Source: an uncultured Proteiniphilum sp.
GTDB lineage: Bacteria; Bacteroidota; Bacteroidia; Bacteroidales; Dysgonomonadaceae
DNA length: 64,000 nucleotides
Reading direction: 5' to 3'
Assembly: GCF_937873925.1 (NCBI RefSeq)
Contig: NZ_CALNAT010000227.1
Coordinates: 1 to 64,000, forward strand
Positions 51,171 through 60,462 of this stretch are shown in pieces. The first letter of the stretch is position 1. Each line of letters starts with the position of its first letter. The notes beneath the pieces were generated by a model. That model searched no databases, was not told where the DNA came from, and was given only the letters and a program-made list of their open reading frames with translations. A program made the translations under genes and the position numbers.

Positions 51171-53195
51171 TTATAACAACTTCTTAACCTGTTCATAGAC
51201 GTTCTCACCGGTGTATCCCAGTTTCTCGTCAAGTATCTTATAAGGAGCAGAAAAACCAAAAGAGGTCATTCCCCACACAGCTCCGTCGGAACCAACCAGT
51301 CCTTCCAGAGTTACGGGAAGTCCCGCAGTGAGGCCGAATTTCTTTTTTCCTTTGGGTAATACCGCATCCTGGTATCCGGCAGGTTGAGCTCTGAACAGCC
51401 CTTCCGACGGAACGGAAACAATACGTACCTTCACTCCATCTGCGCGCAGCAGATCGGCGCCTTCCACCAAAGTAGCCACTTCCGATCCTGACGCGAGCAA
51501 TATCACATCATAATCCGCATCATCCTGCACAATGTAGGCTCCCTTTTCTGCGTTCAGCGCTTCACTGAAACGCGCTTCACCAGCCGGAAGGTCTTTGATA
51601 TTCTGGCGGGAAAGGATCAGTCCTGTCGGCGTTTCACTATTTTCCATTGCCATTTTCCAGGCTACGGTCGTCTCGTTGGCATCGGCAGGACGAAGTACGA
51701 GCATGGAATTCTTACCGTGATGATTCTGGAGTTTCTCCAACAGACGTATTTGTGCCTCGTGCTCTACCGGTTGATGGGTCGGGCCGTCTTCTCCCACACG
51801 GAATGCATCGTGTGTCCAGATAAAAATAACCGGCGTTTGCATCAATGCCGCCACCCGGATGGCGGGCTTCATGTAGTCGGAGAAGACAAAGAACGTTCCG
51901 CAGGCGGGAATAACCCCTCCATGAAGGCTCAATCCGATACTGAGGCAAGCCATGGTAAATTCGGAAACCCCCACCTGTAAAAAAGCACCCGAGAAATCAT
52001 CTTTTGCAAAGGCTTTGGTATATTTCAAAAAGCCGTCTGTCTTATCTGAATTGGAGAGGTCGGCAGATGCCACAACCATATTCTCCACCTGTTTTGCCAA
52101 TTCGCCCAGCACAGCGGCCGAAGCTGAACGAGTCGCGTCATTCGGCTTCTGCTGAATGGCCGACCAATCGATTTGCGGCAGTTCGCGCCCGAACCACTTA
52201 CGCTTTTTCTCCGCCAGTACGGGATTGGCCTTAGCCCATTCCTCCTGTCTCGCTCTTTTTGCAGATACTATTTCTTTTAGTTCCTTCCTGCGTCCGGCAT
52301 AAAGGCTTTCCGCCTCGGGGAAAATCACGAAAGGATCTTCCGGATCTCCACCCAGATTCTTGACCGTCTGTCCGAAATCAGCCCCCGCAGCACTTAACGG
52401 TTGCCCGTGTGTGGATACCTGGCATTCGAATGAAGTGCAATCTGCCGCCAGTGCACCACGTCCCATCACGGTATCCCCTATGATCAGCGTCGGTCTTTCT
52501 TTTTCAGCTTTCGCCTCAGTCAATGCACTGCGGATCTCGTCCACATCATTACCATCGATGGTAATCACTTTCCACTTCCAAGCTTCATATTTTTTCGCTA
52601 CATCTTCACTGGTAACCACCTCGGTGGTAGTAGAAAGTTGTATATTGTTGGAATCATAAAACATGATCAGGTTGCTCAACCCCAAATGGCCGGCAATCCG
52701 TCCTACTCCCTGGGAGATCTCTTCCTGGATACCACCGTCGGAGATAAAACTATAAATAGTATGATCCATGGTATCTCCCAACCTTGCCTCCAAGAATTTA
52801 GCTGCAATAGCAGCACCGGCGGCATAAGCATGGCCTTGCCCCAACGGGCCGGATGTATTCTCCACACCCCGCATCACATCGATTTCGGGGTGCCCTGGCG
52901 TGGGACTAGCCCACTGGCGAAACTCCTTTAATTCATCTAACGAAAATTTGCCGCTGAGACAAAGCACAGAATACAGCATCGGCGACATGTGCCCCGGGTC
53001 GAGAAAAAACCGGTCTCTTGATTCCCATGTCGGATCTTCGGGATCATACTCTAAAAATTCAGAAAAGAGGACATTGATAAAATCGGCGCCGCCCATTGCT
53101 CCGCCGGGATGACCTGATTTTGCCCGCTCTACCATTGATGCCGAGAGAATTCGAATGTTGTCGGCCGCTTTGTTCATTAATGCATTATCGTTCAT
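51171..53195 (-). CDS. tkt: Transketolase
   Basis: This 674-residue thiamine-diphosphate enzyme transfers two-carbon units between sugar phosphates in the pentose phosphate pathway. The N-terminal half has SASMVERAKSGHPGGAMGGA, PGHMSPMLY, GPLGQGHAYAAGAA and the TPP/metal region SDGGIQEEISQGVGRIAGHL, then DSNNIQLS. The pyrimidine-binding half has AFRVGEDGPTHQPVEH at about 463-478 and FSDYMKPAIRVAALM. Length is that of complete bacterial transketolases. A TACCTTTG -7 box lies about 83 bp upstream. It is followed by rpiB. Confidence 0.96.
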   Translation of the reverse strand: MNDNALMNKAADNIRILSASMVERAKSGHPGGAMGGADFINVLFSEFLEYDPEDPTWESRDRFFLDPGHMSPMLYSVLCLSGKFSLDELKEFRQWASPTPGHPEIDVMRGVENTSGPLGQGHAYAAGAAIAAKFLEARLGDTMDHTIYSFISDGGIQEEISQGVGRIAGHLGLSNLIMFYDSNNIQLSTTTEVVTSEDVAKKYEAWKWKVITIDGNDVDEIRSALTEAKAEKERPTLIIGDTVMGRGALAADCTSFECQVSTHGQPLSAAGADFGQTVKNLGGDPEDPFVIFPEAESLYAGRRKELKEIVSAKRARQEEWAKANPVLAEKKRKWFGRELPQIDWSAIQQKPNDATRSASAAVLGELAKQVENMVVASADLSNSDKTDGFLKYTKAFAKDDFSGAFLQVGVSEFTMACLSIGLSLHGGVIPACGTFFVFSDYMKPAIRVAALMQTPVIFIWTHDAFRVGEDGPTHQPVEHEAQIRLLEKLQNHHGKNSMLVLRPADANETTVAWKMAMENSETPTGLILSRQNIKDLPAGEARFSEALNAEKGAYIVQDDADYDVILLASGSEVATLVEGADLLRADGVKVRIVSVPSEGLFRAQPAGYQDAVLPKGKKKFGLTAGLPVTLEGLVGSDGAVWGMTSFGFSAPYKILDEKLGYTGENVYEQVKKLL

Positions 53196-53277
53196 AAAGT
53201 ATAGGTAAATATAGTGTATGAAAAAGTTATAATTTGCAATTCATTCGTAATTTAACGCTGACAGGGTTAATTATTCG

Positions 53278-53285
53278 CAAAGGTA
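53278..53285 (-). promoter_or_regulatory. -7 box for tkt-rpiB
   Basis: Minus-strand TACCTTTG followed by C fits the Bacteroidetes -7 consensus and lies about 83 bp before the transketolase ATG. The -33 region is not clear. Confidence 0.5.
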
Positions 53286-53394
53286 ATTCTTTTTTTAATT
53301 AGCGGACTGAAATAATTGACATGATTGAGAGTTTTTTTGGCATGCTTTTGCGGATTTTTACGATAGATTGCCGATCCTGTAATAGGAATAACCA

Positions 53395-53402
53395 TAATTT
53401 TG
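53395..53402 (+). promoter_or_regulatory. -7 box for the RNA methyltransferase gene
   Basis: TAATTTTG matches TAnnTTTG, with TTG at 53368-53370 as a possible -33 element 24 bp upstream. If used, the transcript would have a leader of about 170 nt that contains the GAATAAC repeats. Confidence 0.45.
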
Positions 53403-53462
53403 TTACTTTTACACCTTTCATAGCGTAGTTGTCCGGTGGTTAGCCAACAGTAGCGCGGAACC

Positions 53463-53561
53463 GAATAACAACGGAGTTGAATAACGTGAATGCAGTGAAA
53501 GAATAACACGTTGTGAATAACACGAACGCAATGAGCAAATAACGAGCGAAGCACGAATAAC
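53463..53561 (+). repeat. Array of six GAATAAC-type short repeats
   Basis: GAATAAC occurs at 53463, 53479, 53501, 53515 and 53555, with AAATAAC at 53537. Start-to-start spacing is 16, 22, 14, 22 and 18 bp. Each unit is followed by a short G/C-containing segment (ACGGAG, GTGAATG, ACACG, GAGCGAAG). The array lies just before the methyltransferase ATG, in its probable 5' leader. Function unknown. Confidence 0.7.
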
Positions 53562-53579
53562 GGCGTAGCCCAACAGATA

Positions 53580-54335
53580 ATGAGTTTAAGTAAAAACAAA
53601 ATAAAATATATCCGGTCGTTGAACGAGAAAAAATTCCGCAACGAACACAATACTTTCGTAGCTGAAGGAACAAAGTTGGTTTTCGACCTGCTGGGAACCT
53701 GCCGCTGTCAACTGATCACCGCACTACCCTACCTCTTATCGTCTCATCCCGAATTAAAGGCAGAAGAGATTATCACGGCGAATGAAAACGAATTAAAAAA
53801 GGCTACTTTCCTGAAAACAGCACCGCAAATCATGGCTGTTTTTTATCGTCCATCGCAGGAGATTGAAAAAATTGATCTGAACAACCGGTTATGCCTCGTG
53901 CTCGACGGTATCCAGGATCCCGGGAATATGGGCGCCATTGTCCGTATTGCAGACTGGTTCGGTATCGAACATATCATTTGCTCCTACGACACAGTGGATA
54001 TCTTTAACCCTAAAACCGTACAAGCCACTATGGGAGCCATTGCCCGGGTAACTGTATTTTATACCGATCTTGTGGAGTTCCTGCAACAACAATCGCATTT
54101 CCCCATCTACGGGACTTTCCTCGAAGGGGATAATATTTATTCTGCCCCGCTTTCAGATAATGGTTTCATTGTTATGGGAAGTGAAGGCAGGGGTATTGGC
54201 AGTGAAACGGAAAAGTTGATCAATAAAAAACTTTTTATCCCGAATTTTCCGGAAGGAAGAGCTACTTCCGAATCATTGAACGTGGCAGCAGCCACCGCTA
54301 TCACCTGTGCGGAGTTTCGGCGTAGGGAAAGATAG
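53580..54335 (+). CDS. SpoU/TrmH-family RNA 2'-O-methyltransferase
   Basis: This 251-residue SPOUT-fold methyltransferase probably modifies rRNA or tRNA ribose using S-adenosylmethionine. The N-terminal substrate-binding domain begins IKYIRSLNEKKFRNEHNTFV. The catalytic knot domain carries motif 1 LVLDGIQDPGNMGAIVRIAD (about 105-124), motif 2 IVMGSEGRGIG and motif 3 RATSESLNVAAATAI. Target nucleotide is not predictable from these motifs. It is divergent from tkt and preceded by an unusual repeat array. Confidence 0.92.
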   Translation: MSLSKNKIKYIRSLNEKKFRNEHNTFVAEGTKLVFDLLGTCRCQLITALPYLLSSHPELKAEEIITANENELKKATFLKTAPQIMAVFYRPSQEIEKIDLNNRLCLVLDGIQDPGNMGAIVRIADWFGIEHIICSYDTVDIFNPKTVQATMGAIARVTVFYTDLVEFLQQQSHFPIYGTFLEGDNIYSAPLSDNGFIVMGSEGRGIGSETEKLINKKLFIPNFPEGRATSESLNVAAATAITCAEFRRRER

Positions 54336-54417
54336 TATCTGTAATTTTTCCGGATAACCGGCTATAGAGGAATTTTAAGAAATCCGTCCCCCGGTATGTA
54401 CAGGATAAGACAAAAAA

Positions 54418-54440
54418 ATCACGTATGTAAAATACGTGAT
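54418..54440 (-). terminator. Hairpin terminator downstream of tRNA-His (distal)
   Basis: A perfect 9-bp stem (54418-54426 with 54432-54440, 5-nt loop) is followed on the minus strand by seven T. It ends the tRNA-His transcript or acts between it and the convergent methyltransferase gene. Confidence 0.75.
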
Positions 54441-54470
54441 CACCTAAAACAAATCTAAAAAGGATAAAAA

Positions 54471-54484
54471 CTCACTTCCGTGAG
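54471..54484 (-). terminator. Hairpin terminator downstream of tRNA-His (proximal)
   Basis: A 5-bp stem (54471-54475 with 54480-54484) with TTTTT following on the minus strand begins 5 bp after the tRNA 3' end. Together with 54418-54440 it makes two tandem terminators. Confidence 0.6.
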
Positions 54485-54488
54485 AGTG

Positions 54489-54563
<75 letters not shown>

Positions 54564-54581
54564 ATGTTCTTAAATCGAGTG

Positions 54582-54616
54582 CAAAGGTACATCTTTTTTC
54601 TAAATTCACACCCAAA
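54582..54616 (-). promoter_or_regulatory. Promoter of tRNA-His
   Basis: Minus-strand TACCTTTG (plus 54582-54589) is preceded 23 bp upstream by TTTG (plus 54613-54616), matching the Bacteroidetes -33/-7 arrangement. It lies 19 bp before the tRNA 5' end. Confidence 0.65.
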
Positions 54617-54742
54617 TCAGCAAAAATTTCTTTGTTCAAAATATCTAAATTCGTAATGATAGCAGAAAAGGATATCACGCGTGTATATCCTCGTATAACA
54701 TCATGCCAACCTGTCCGCTAAATGCGTTTAGTTCGTAAATCT

Positions 54743-56053
54743 TTAAAAACCTGCAACAATTCCGTCAGGCATAATCACATGATAGATTTCATTCTTGGAC
54801 TGCTGCCTCACCTCTGATGTTATATGTACTGTCACATCTGTATTTTCAGAAGTAACATACGCACAGTTTGGCGTATTTCCATTTGGCTCGGTAGTAGCGG
54901 AAACAGGTTGATGAGCCACAAGCCCTGACAAGGGTATTGGTATATCGCCGATCATTGGGCGCTTGAATGTTATTTCAGCTTCAGGTATATACCGCTTGTT
55001 ATCCTTAAAACAATATATCTCCACGAAAGCCTTATTATCATTGCGCCATAAAAGCTTTCTACCGGAAAATAACAATCGTCCAATCCGCGTAATCGTCCCA
55101 TCCTTCCTGTCCGTTATTGTCATACAAACCCAAGTATGAGGCTCACCTTTAAACTCTATCGTTTCCTCTTTTATTAAAGACAATGTATATGTCCCTTTTG
55201 TCCATTCGTAAGGACGCCTTACACTGCAAAATTCACCTTCATTGCCTGCACTGGCGCACAACCCATTCTCATACATCTCCACATATTCTACTCCTATGGG
55301 CGTTACCTGATCATAGCTCCAGCGGGAAAAGATACCCCCTTTTCCTTCCTCTCTTGTCTCGGTCAAATTCTCTTTTGTAGGAGATCCGCCTATATTTGTC
55401 TGGATTCCGGCATAAAATTGTTCACCATTAAAAGTTCCGTTAAAGGGGGATATATACAGACAATAATCTGTTGACACCTCCTGATTAATCATTATATCCA
55501 TATCTATACGCTGGAAATCAATAATACTGTCGGCATAGGACCATTTAACCTGCATCAGATGCCAGGGTAACGAAGGAAGAGTAATATTCTTCAACTCTGC
55601 AAGTTCATAAATGTCACCTTTAAATTCATTTATTGTGCCGGCATATTCTTCCAGCCTCTGCCTCTTTCTTTCTTTTTGTTTCAAGAGAAACGGATCCAAA
55701 ATTTCGACCGTTTTCAAACCATTTTCATTATCTCCTTTATTGAAATATAGAGATCGCAAGAAAGGTATCATCTCATCTTTAAACACACTTCCATAATATT
55801 TTTCCATGAACGAGGGCAATTGCAGGAAAAAGCTATCCGGTTTATTCAGGTGTATGTTGGTTAAAAGTTTATAGGAATCCGTAGTAAAAGGATGAAAAAT
55901 ACTGTCCTTGTGTTGGCCGTAAAAATCGATGGCCTCTTCGAATCGCAATCCGTATAACAGATCGGCCAATTCCTGATCGTAATTTCTCGTTTGAGCGGGG
56001 AGTGTCAGCGCTCCAAAACCAATTAACAAAAATAGAATAATGGAACATTTCAT
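54743..56053 (-). CDS. Secreted protein of unknown function, possible DUF3472-like domain
   Basis: This 436-residue protein has a signal peptide (FLLIGFGALTLPAQ). Residues about 22-150 are helical and charged (LADLLYGLRFEEAIDFYGQH; KQKERKRQRLEEYAGTIN). The middle (about 175-330) is beta-rich with DYCLYISPFNGTFNGEQFYAG and GGIFSRWSYD, a pattern that resembles DUF3472 domains. I do not recognise a specific function. It is single, with no operon partner, between the tRNA and the DUF151 gene. Confidence 0.6.
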   Translation of the reverse strand: MKCSIILFLLIGFGALTLPAQTRNYDQELADLLYGLRFEEAIDFYGQHKDSIFHPFTTDSYKLLTNIHLNKPDSFFLQLPSFMEKYYGSVFKDEMIPFLRSLYFNKGDNENGLKTVEILDPFLLKQKERKRQRLEEYAGTINEFKGDIYELAELKNITLPSLPWHLMQVKWSYADSIIDFQRIDMDIMINQEVSTDYCLYISPFNGTFNGEQFYAGIQTNIGGSPTKENLTETREEGKGGIFSRWSYDQVTPIGVEYVEMYENGLCASAGNEGEFCSVRRPYEWTKGTYTLSLIKEETIEFKGEPHTWVCMTITDRKDGTITRIGRLLFSGRKLLWRNDNKAFVEIYCFKDNKRYIPEAEITFKRPMIGDIPIPLSGLVAHQPVSATTEPNGNTPNCAYVTSENTDVTVHITSEVRQQSKNEIYHVIMPDGIVAGF

Positions 56054-56470
56054 AATATTTCTTTTAATAAAGTTGATGAATGTCTTTTACAATCTGGCAA
56101 GATTATTGATATACTCATTTTTTTATTAAAAATCAACCCGATATAATTGGGAAATATAGAGGAAAAAACGACAAAAAACAAATTTTTATACATTTTTAAA
56201 CAATATACAGAAACATATGGATAACTTCCTCATTCACAAGATCCGAAATCCTGTGATTGCGAAGACAACCTATGCAAACCTCATTCGGTTGACCTGAGGT
56301 CTTTTATGCGCCAATCCGGTAAAATTTTCATGTGATATACTCTTCTTGCCTGAAAAAAATAGTATATTTACAGAATATTAGGATGCGCCTCGGACAAGCT
56401 TAAACAAGTTGGGCTTGTCTCTCGGCTTTCATTATATTGAAGTTGTTTCAATTCAAAAAACGAATCGACT
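56054..56470. other. Intergenic region with a conserved-looking hairpin element
   Basis: No gene is seen in these 417 bp. GACAAGC (56393-56399) pairs with GCTTGTC (56413-56419) in a segment starting GATGCGCCTCGG and ending CTCGGCTTTCATTAT. Elements of this look recur upstream of genes in Bacteroidales genomes, from memory only. A short palindrome GACCT/AGGTC is at 56291-56301. Confidence 0.4.
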
Positions 56471-57064
56471 GTGTCAAAAAAAGTCAAACTGTCCGTATTG
56501 GGAATATCTTTCAGCCAGGTGCAAGCCGGAGCCTATGCGCTTATCTTCGCAGAAGAGAACGGTATCCGCCGGCTGCCGATTGTCATAGGAACACCCGAAG
56601 CGCAATCCATTGCCATCGTAATGGAGGGGATTACCCCTCCCAGGCCTCTCTCGCACGACCTGATATGCTCTATCTGGAAAGAACTGGGGATTGAATTGCT
56701 GGAGGTTTTGATCCATAAGTTTGAAGACGGGGCCTTTTTTTCAGAACTGCTGCTGTTACAAAACGGCAAAGAGTACCGTATCGACTCCCGCACCTCCGAC
56801 GCGGTAGCGCTCGCTATCCGCACCCACTCTCCCATCTTCACTACGGAGGAGATCATGCAGAAAATGGCGATCGTATTCGATGAACAGACACCCGAAAGCT
56901 CACCGGAGTTGAAGGGTAATGAGCCCGTTCAGGAAGACGAGGAACTGTCGGATCTTCGCCTGGACGCCCTCAAAAATCGTCTTGATGATGCTGTGAGAGA
57001 AGAGAATTACGAGTTGGCTACCCGCCTGCGTGATGAAATAAACCGAAGGGAAAATAAATCCTGA
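56471..57064 (+). CDS. Bifunctional nuclease (DUF151) domain protein with UVR motif, GTG start
   Basis: This 197-residue protein starts with GTG at 56471; no in-frame ATG fits the family better. Residues 1-135 are a DUF151/bifunctional-nuclease domain (VKLSVLGISFSQVQAGAYAL; RRLPIVIGTPEAQSIAIVME; YRIDSRTSDAVALAIRTHSP). Residues about 162-195 form a UvrB/UvrC-type motif (LRLDALKNRLDDAVREENYE, then LATRLRDEINRRE). The combination is common in Bacteroidetes and Chlorobi; nuclease activity was reported for a plant member, but the bacterial role is unclear. It is followed by rsmE after 10 bp, so the two are co-transcribed. Confidence 0.92.
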   Translation: MSKKVKLSVLGISFSQVQAGAYALIFAEENGIRRLPIVIGTPEAQSIAIVMEGITPPRPLSHDLICSIWKELGIELLEVLIHKFEDGAFFSELLLLQNGKEYRIDSRTSDAVALAIRTHSPIFTTEEIMQKMAIVFDEQTPESSPELKGNEPVQEDEELSDLRLDALKNRLDDAVREENYELATRLRDEINRRENKS

Positions 57065-57074
57065 ATCCGGGCAT

Positions 57075-57785
57075 ATGGCTGATACACTCTTCTATTCTCC
57101 CGGTATCCGGCAAAATTCCCTGCTTCCCGAAAAGGAATCGCAACACTGTGTAAAAGTGCTCCGTATGCGGGAAGGTGACAGGCTGACCGTCACCGACGGG
57201 GAAGGTTCTTTTTATGAATGTATACTCATCCAGGCCCATCCGAAACATTGCCTGGTAAGTATCCAAAACAGCGTTGATAAACCCAAAGGGTGGAATTACG
57301 GGCTCCGGATAGCTTTTGCCCCCACTAAACAGATGGAGAGGAACGAATGGTTCGTAGAGAAAGCCGTAGAGATCGGAATCGACCGCTTTACCCCTATCCT
57401 CTGCAATTACTCCGAACGAAAAGAGATCAAAAAAGAGCGGCTGGAAAAGATTGCTGTTTCGGCAATGAAACAATCGCAGCAGGCTTATCTACCGGAGATT
57501 GAAGAGTTGACCGGATTTGAAGAGTTTATTTCCCGACCGGTCAGCGGAAAAAAATATATAGCCCACTGCTATGATCTTCCCAAAGAGCCGCTGGCACAAC
57601 TCTATCAAAAAGAAGAAGATGTGCTTATCCTCATCGGGCCCGAAGGAGATTTCAGCCCTGAGGAGGTGGAAAAAGCAATTGCCTCCGGTTTCGAACCTGT
57701 CACGCTGGGTGAGTCGCGGCTCCGGACGGAAACCGCCTGCCTGGCAGCTATCCATACTATACACGTGATAAATCGTTTACAGTAG
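57075..57785 (+). CDS. rsmE: 16S rRNA (uracil(1498)-N3)-methyltransferase RsmE
   Basis: This 236-residue SPOUT-class methyltransferase methylates U1498 of 16S rRNA. It has the N-terminal PUA-like domain (SQHCVKVLRMREGDRLTVTDG) and the C-terminal knot: QMERNEWFVEKAVEIGIDRF, SERKEIKKERLEKIAVSAMK, LIGPEGDFSPEEVEKAI (about 191-207) and LGESRLRTETACLAAI. Length and motifs are normal. It is the second gene after the DUF151 nuclease-family gene. Confidence 0.95.
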   Translation: MADTLFYSPGIRQNSLLPEKESQHCVKVLRMREGDRLTVTDGEGSFYECILIQAHPKHCLVSIQNSVDKPKGWNYGLRIAFAPTKQMERNEWFVEKAVEIGIDRFTPILCNYSERKEIKKERLEKIAVSAMKQSQQAYLPEIEELTGFEEFISRPVSGKKYIAHCYDLPKEPLAQLYQKEEDVLILIGPEGDFSPEEVEKAIASGFEPVTLGESRLRTETACLAAIHTIHVINRLQ

Positions 57786-57819
57786 TATATCACCAGAGAA
57801 TCCGATTTCACACAATGGA

Positions 57820-60462
57820 TTATTTTGTGCTTTCTATCGCGATCTCTTTTTCCAGTCGAATCATTTTCCCTGAACTCGTAACACCTTCACCGATGACCTG
57901 ATAGGTGGTTGGCGTGTCAGCAGAATAAAACTCCACCAATGCCTCCCCCTCCTTGGAAAACTGTACATTCGGTTTCCAGTAAATGGTAGTACGGTGATCG
58001 GGCGGTGATGATTCTTTCTGCTCTTGTGTCTCGTAGGCAGGAGTATAAAATTCTGCCGGAAGTTGATAGCCGAGAGGCTTTATCCTGTCGATATTCATCG
58101 ATTTGACGTTCTTCTGTACAAATCCGCCTTTTGTAGTAATTACAATAGCACCGTTGGTGTGGGGATAAAAGCCCAACATCCCCGTATTATCTTTTATGAC
58201 AAATAAGTTATCGATAGAACTGACATCGATCATATCAAGTTGATCAAAGAAGTTTTCGTATGTCATATCATCAATAACAAATAACACAGGGCTCTCTGAA
58301 CGGGTAGTAGTAATTATATCGGATTTTACAATCAAGCCGGGTGTGGAAATCAGCAACGAGCGTAAGCTGCTGACCTTGCGTTTTTCAATATCCTCTGCAG
58401 TGACCAATCCAGTAGCATAAATAGGAGAATAGAATTTTGATTCCTTGTATTTTTCCAAACTTTGTGCCGTTACTGTTACCTCATCCAGCATTATTGTGCG
58501 GATGCCGTATTTCTGGGAATACTCTTCATTGGCTTTTTGCAGATAAGCGTCTAAATCGTTATCCGGTTGACCGGTTGTTGGGGGGCGTACCGGGATAGTA
58601 GAGAATGTGTAATCCGGAAAAGTTGCAGGGTCTATGTTGATCAGGTTATTTCTGCCACCCTTCTTACTTAAAGACTGCACCGTGATTTCAGTACCTTCAG
58701 GATATTCCACTTTAAACATAAAGCGCCCTTTCTCATCTGCAGTTGTCGTTTCTCCGCTGAACAGCGAATCCAATGTGGCATACAGGCTAATATTACCTTC
58801 TTTTAAACTGCCGAATATAACTTCCGATTTTCCGCTTATTTCCTGAAATTCTTCGGGAGGAAACTGGTCAGGAACACTTATATTCCCCTGCAGAAGATTA
58901 GGAATATCATACCTCCTCCACCCCTGGGTCATCATTAATGCATCGAGGCCATATTTATCCACGATGTCATAACCTTTAAAATAGGTGGCAGGAGATTCGA
59001 TAAAACCTTTTAATTCCGAAGAAAGTAAAAGAGTAGAGAGTAAACTGTTTGCCGTATCCTGGCGAACAACATTTTTATCGGTCACAGAAACAGCAATATT
59101 GTCCGAAACAGCAATTGTATCGGAATCTGTCAGCTTAAGCCTGAGGCTGACGAGCTGCCTCCGTTTATATGCCGGGGCTGATAATCCGGTATCCAGAGAT
59201 GCAAAATCATTCGGGTTGAGATTAAACAACAACCGTTCGCTGAGAATTTCCTTCTTATTGCTCAGCAGGAGAATGCTTATGATTCCGGTCGGAAAATTAT
59301 GGACCGCAAAGGAATAGGGGGTCGATTGATTTTCCCAAAACTGATGAAAAAAAACCAACCCTTTATGATGAATCAAGATAGATACGGAATCCTCCGGCGC
59401 CGCATTTCCTCTCAGCATGGAGACCATGATCCGATTTCCACCGGTAATCCTGGCTGAAACTGTTCTTGAGCGAAGGTCGGGAATAGGCAGATCCAGTCGT
59501 TTCGTATCGCTGTTTTTTGTCTTGCAAACAGCATAATATTTTTCATGTGCTTCGGGCATAAAATTAAAAAACCCCATTCCGGATTTTAGAGAATTGAATT
59601 TTACGATCTCTTCATCTTTCGAATTAAACAGAATACCGGTAACTTCTTCGCCTAGTCCCGAAGGATTAATGGCTTTAAAACCCACCTGGCATGCCTTACC
59701 GGGAACGAGATAGCCTCCCTCGGGATGGAAGGTTATATCAAAATCATTTGCCTCATATGGAACCGGATAATATCTGTTGTATTTTCTCCCGTTATGCACA
59801 ATCCCTAACAGTAAATTTCTGGTGTTCCTTTTTTTTGGTAAGGTGAAATCCCATTTAAAATTGTTACTCTTATCCGGCGAGATGCTTCTTGCCGTTTCAT
59901 CTAAAAGTTTAAAAGTAACGACTTCGGGGGCGATGGTATCTCCACTTGCGGGATCCGCAAATCTGAAATTTACATTGACCTTGTTTCCGTTTACGGCAAA
60001 ACCGGGGATAGGCTCAATTTGCAGGGAATAAGGATCCAACACATGAATTGTTTTTTTAAAAAAAGCTTCATTTCCTCGATTTCTCATATACCGGGTGTAC
60101 GCTCTTATAGTGTAGTCACCTTCAGGGAGTTCCTCATCCAGATCGAGATAACCGGAATAGACACCTATGCTGTCGGGCCTTATTTTAATTCGCTTTAGTA
60201 ATTGATCAAAAGGATCGAAAAGTTCAATATACACATATCTGCTTATATAAACGGGCATATTGGTGGTTGCCTCAATCAGATGGCTTCTGAGCCAAACACG
60301 TTCACCGGATAAATAAGCGGATTTATCCGTTTGGACGTATATTTTTTCATGGGGAAAGCTTGTCAGTTGTTCGGCGAATCGGCTGATTACCTCATCGGGC
60401 TTCTGAGCAAAAATGATCCCGGTAATAATCAGAAGGAAAATAATGGACATTAACTTTTGCAT
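57820..60462 (-). CDS. MG2-domain surface protein with TonB-plug-like domain, no barrel
   Basis: This 880-residue exported protein has a signal peptide (IIFLLIITGIIFAQ). Near the N-terminus is an alpha-2-macroglobulin MG2-like domain (FPHEKIYVQTDKSAYLSGER, then VWLRSHLIEA; LPEGDYTIRAYTRYMRN). Several further Ig-like domains follow. Residues about 675-800 resemble a TonB receptor plug (MLDEVTVTAQSLEKYK; SSLRSLLISTPGLIV; GAIVITTKGG). No beta-barrel follows: the chain ends about 80 residues later in another beta segment (YWKPNVQFSKEGEALVEFYS). Such proteins are frequent in Bacteroidetes, without a settled function. It is transcribed alone, convergent with rsmE. Confidence 0.8.
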   Translation of the reverse strand: MQKLMSIIFLLIITGIIFAQKPDEVISRFAEQLTSFPHEKIYVQTDKSAYLSGERVWLRSHLIEATTNMPVYISRYVYIELFDPFDQLLKRIKIRPDSIGVYSGYLDLDEELPEGDYTIRAYTRYMRNRGNEAFFKKTIHVLDPYSLQIEPIPGFAVNGNKVNVNFRFADPASGDTIAPEVVTFKLLDETARSISPDKSNNFKWDFTLPKKRNTRNLLLGIVHNGRKYNRYYPVPYEANDFDITFHPEGGYLVPGKACQVGFKAINPSGLGEEVTGILFNSKDEEIVKFNSLKSGMGFFNFMPEAHEKYYAVCKTKNSDTKRLDLPIPDLRSRTVSARITGGNRIMVSMLRGNAAPEDSVSILIHHKGLVFFHQFWENQSTPYSFAVHNFPTGIISILLLSNKKEILSERLLFNLNPNDFASLDTGLSAPAYKRRQLVSLRLKLTDSDTIAVSDNIAVSVTDKNVVRQDTANSLLSTLLLSSELKGFIESPATYFKGYDIVDKYGLDALMMTQGWRRYDIPNLLQGNISVPDQFPPEEFQEISGKSEVIFGSLKEGNISLYATLDSLFSGETTTADEKGRFMFKVEYPEGTEITVQSLSKKGGRNNLINIDPATFPDYTFSTIPVRPPTTGQPDNDLDAYLQKANEEYSQKYGIRTIMLDEVTVTAQSLEKYKESKFYSPIYATGLVTAEDIEKRKVSSLRSLLISTPGLIVKSDIITTTRSESPVLFVIDDMTYENFFDQLDMIDVSSIDNLFVIKDNTGMLGFYPHTNGAIVITTKGGFVQKNVKSMNIDRIKPLGYQLPAEFYTPAYETQEQKESSPPDHRTTIYWKPNVQFSKEGEALVEFYSADTPTTYQVIGEGVTSSGKMIRLEKEIAIESTK

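Noticed and set aside
53463..53561. CRISPR array
   Set aside because: Repeat units are only 7 bp with irregular spacing and there are no cas genes.
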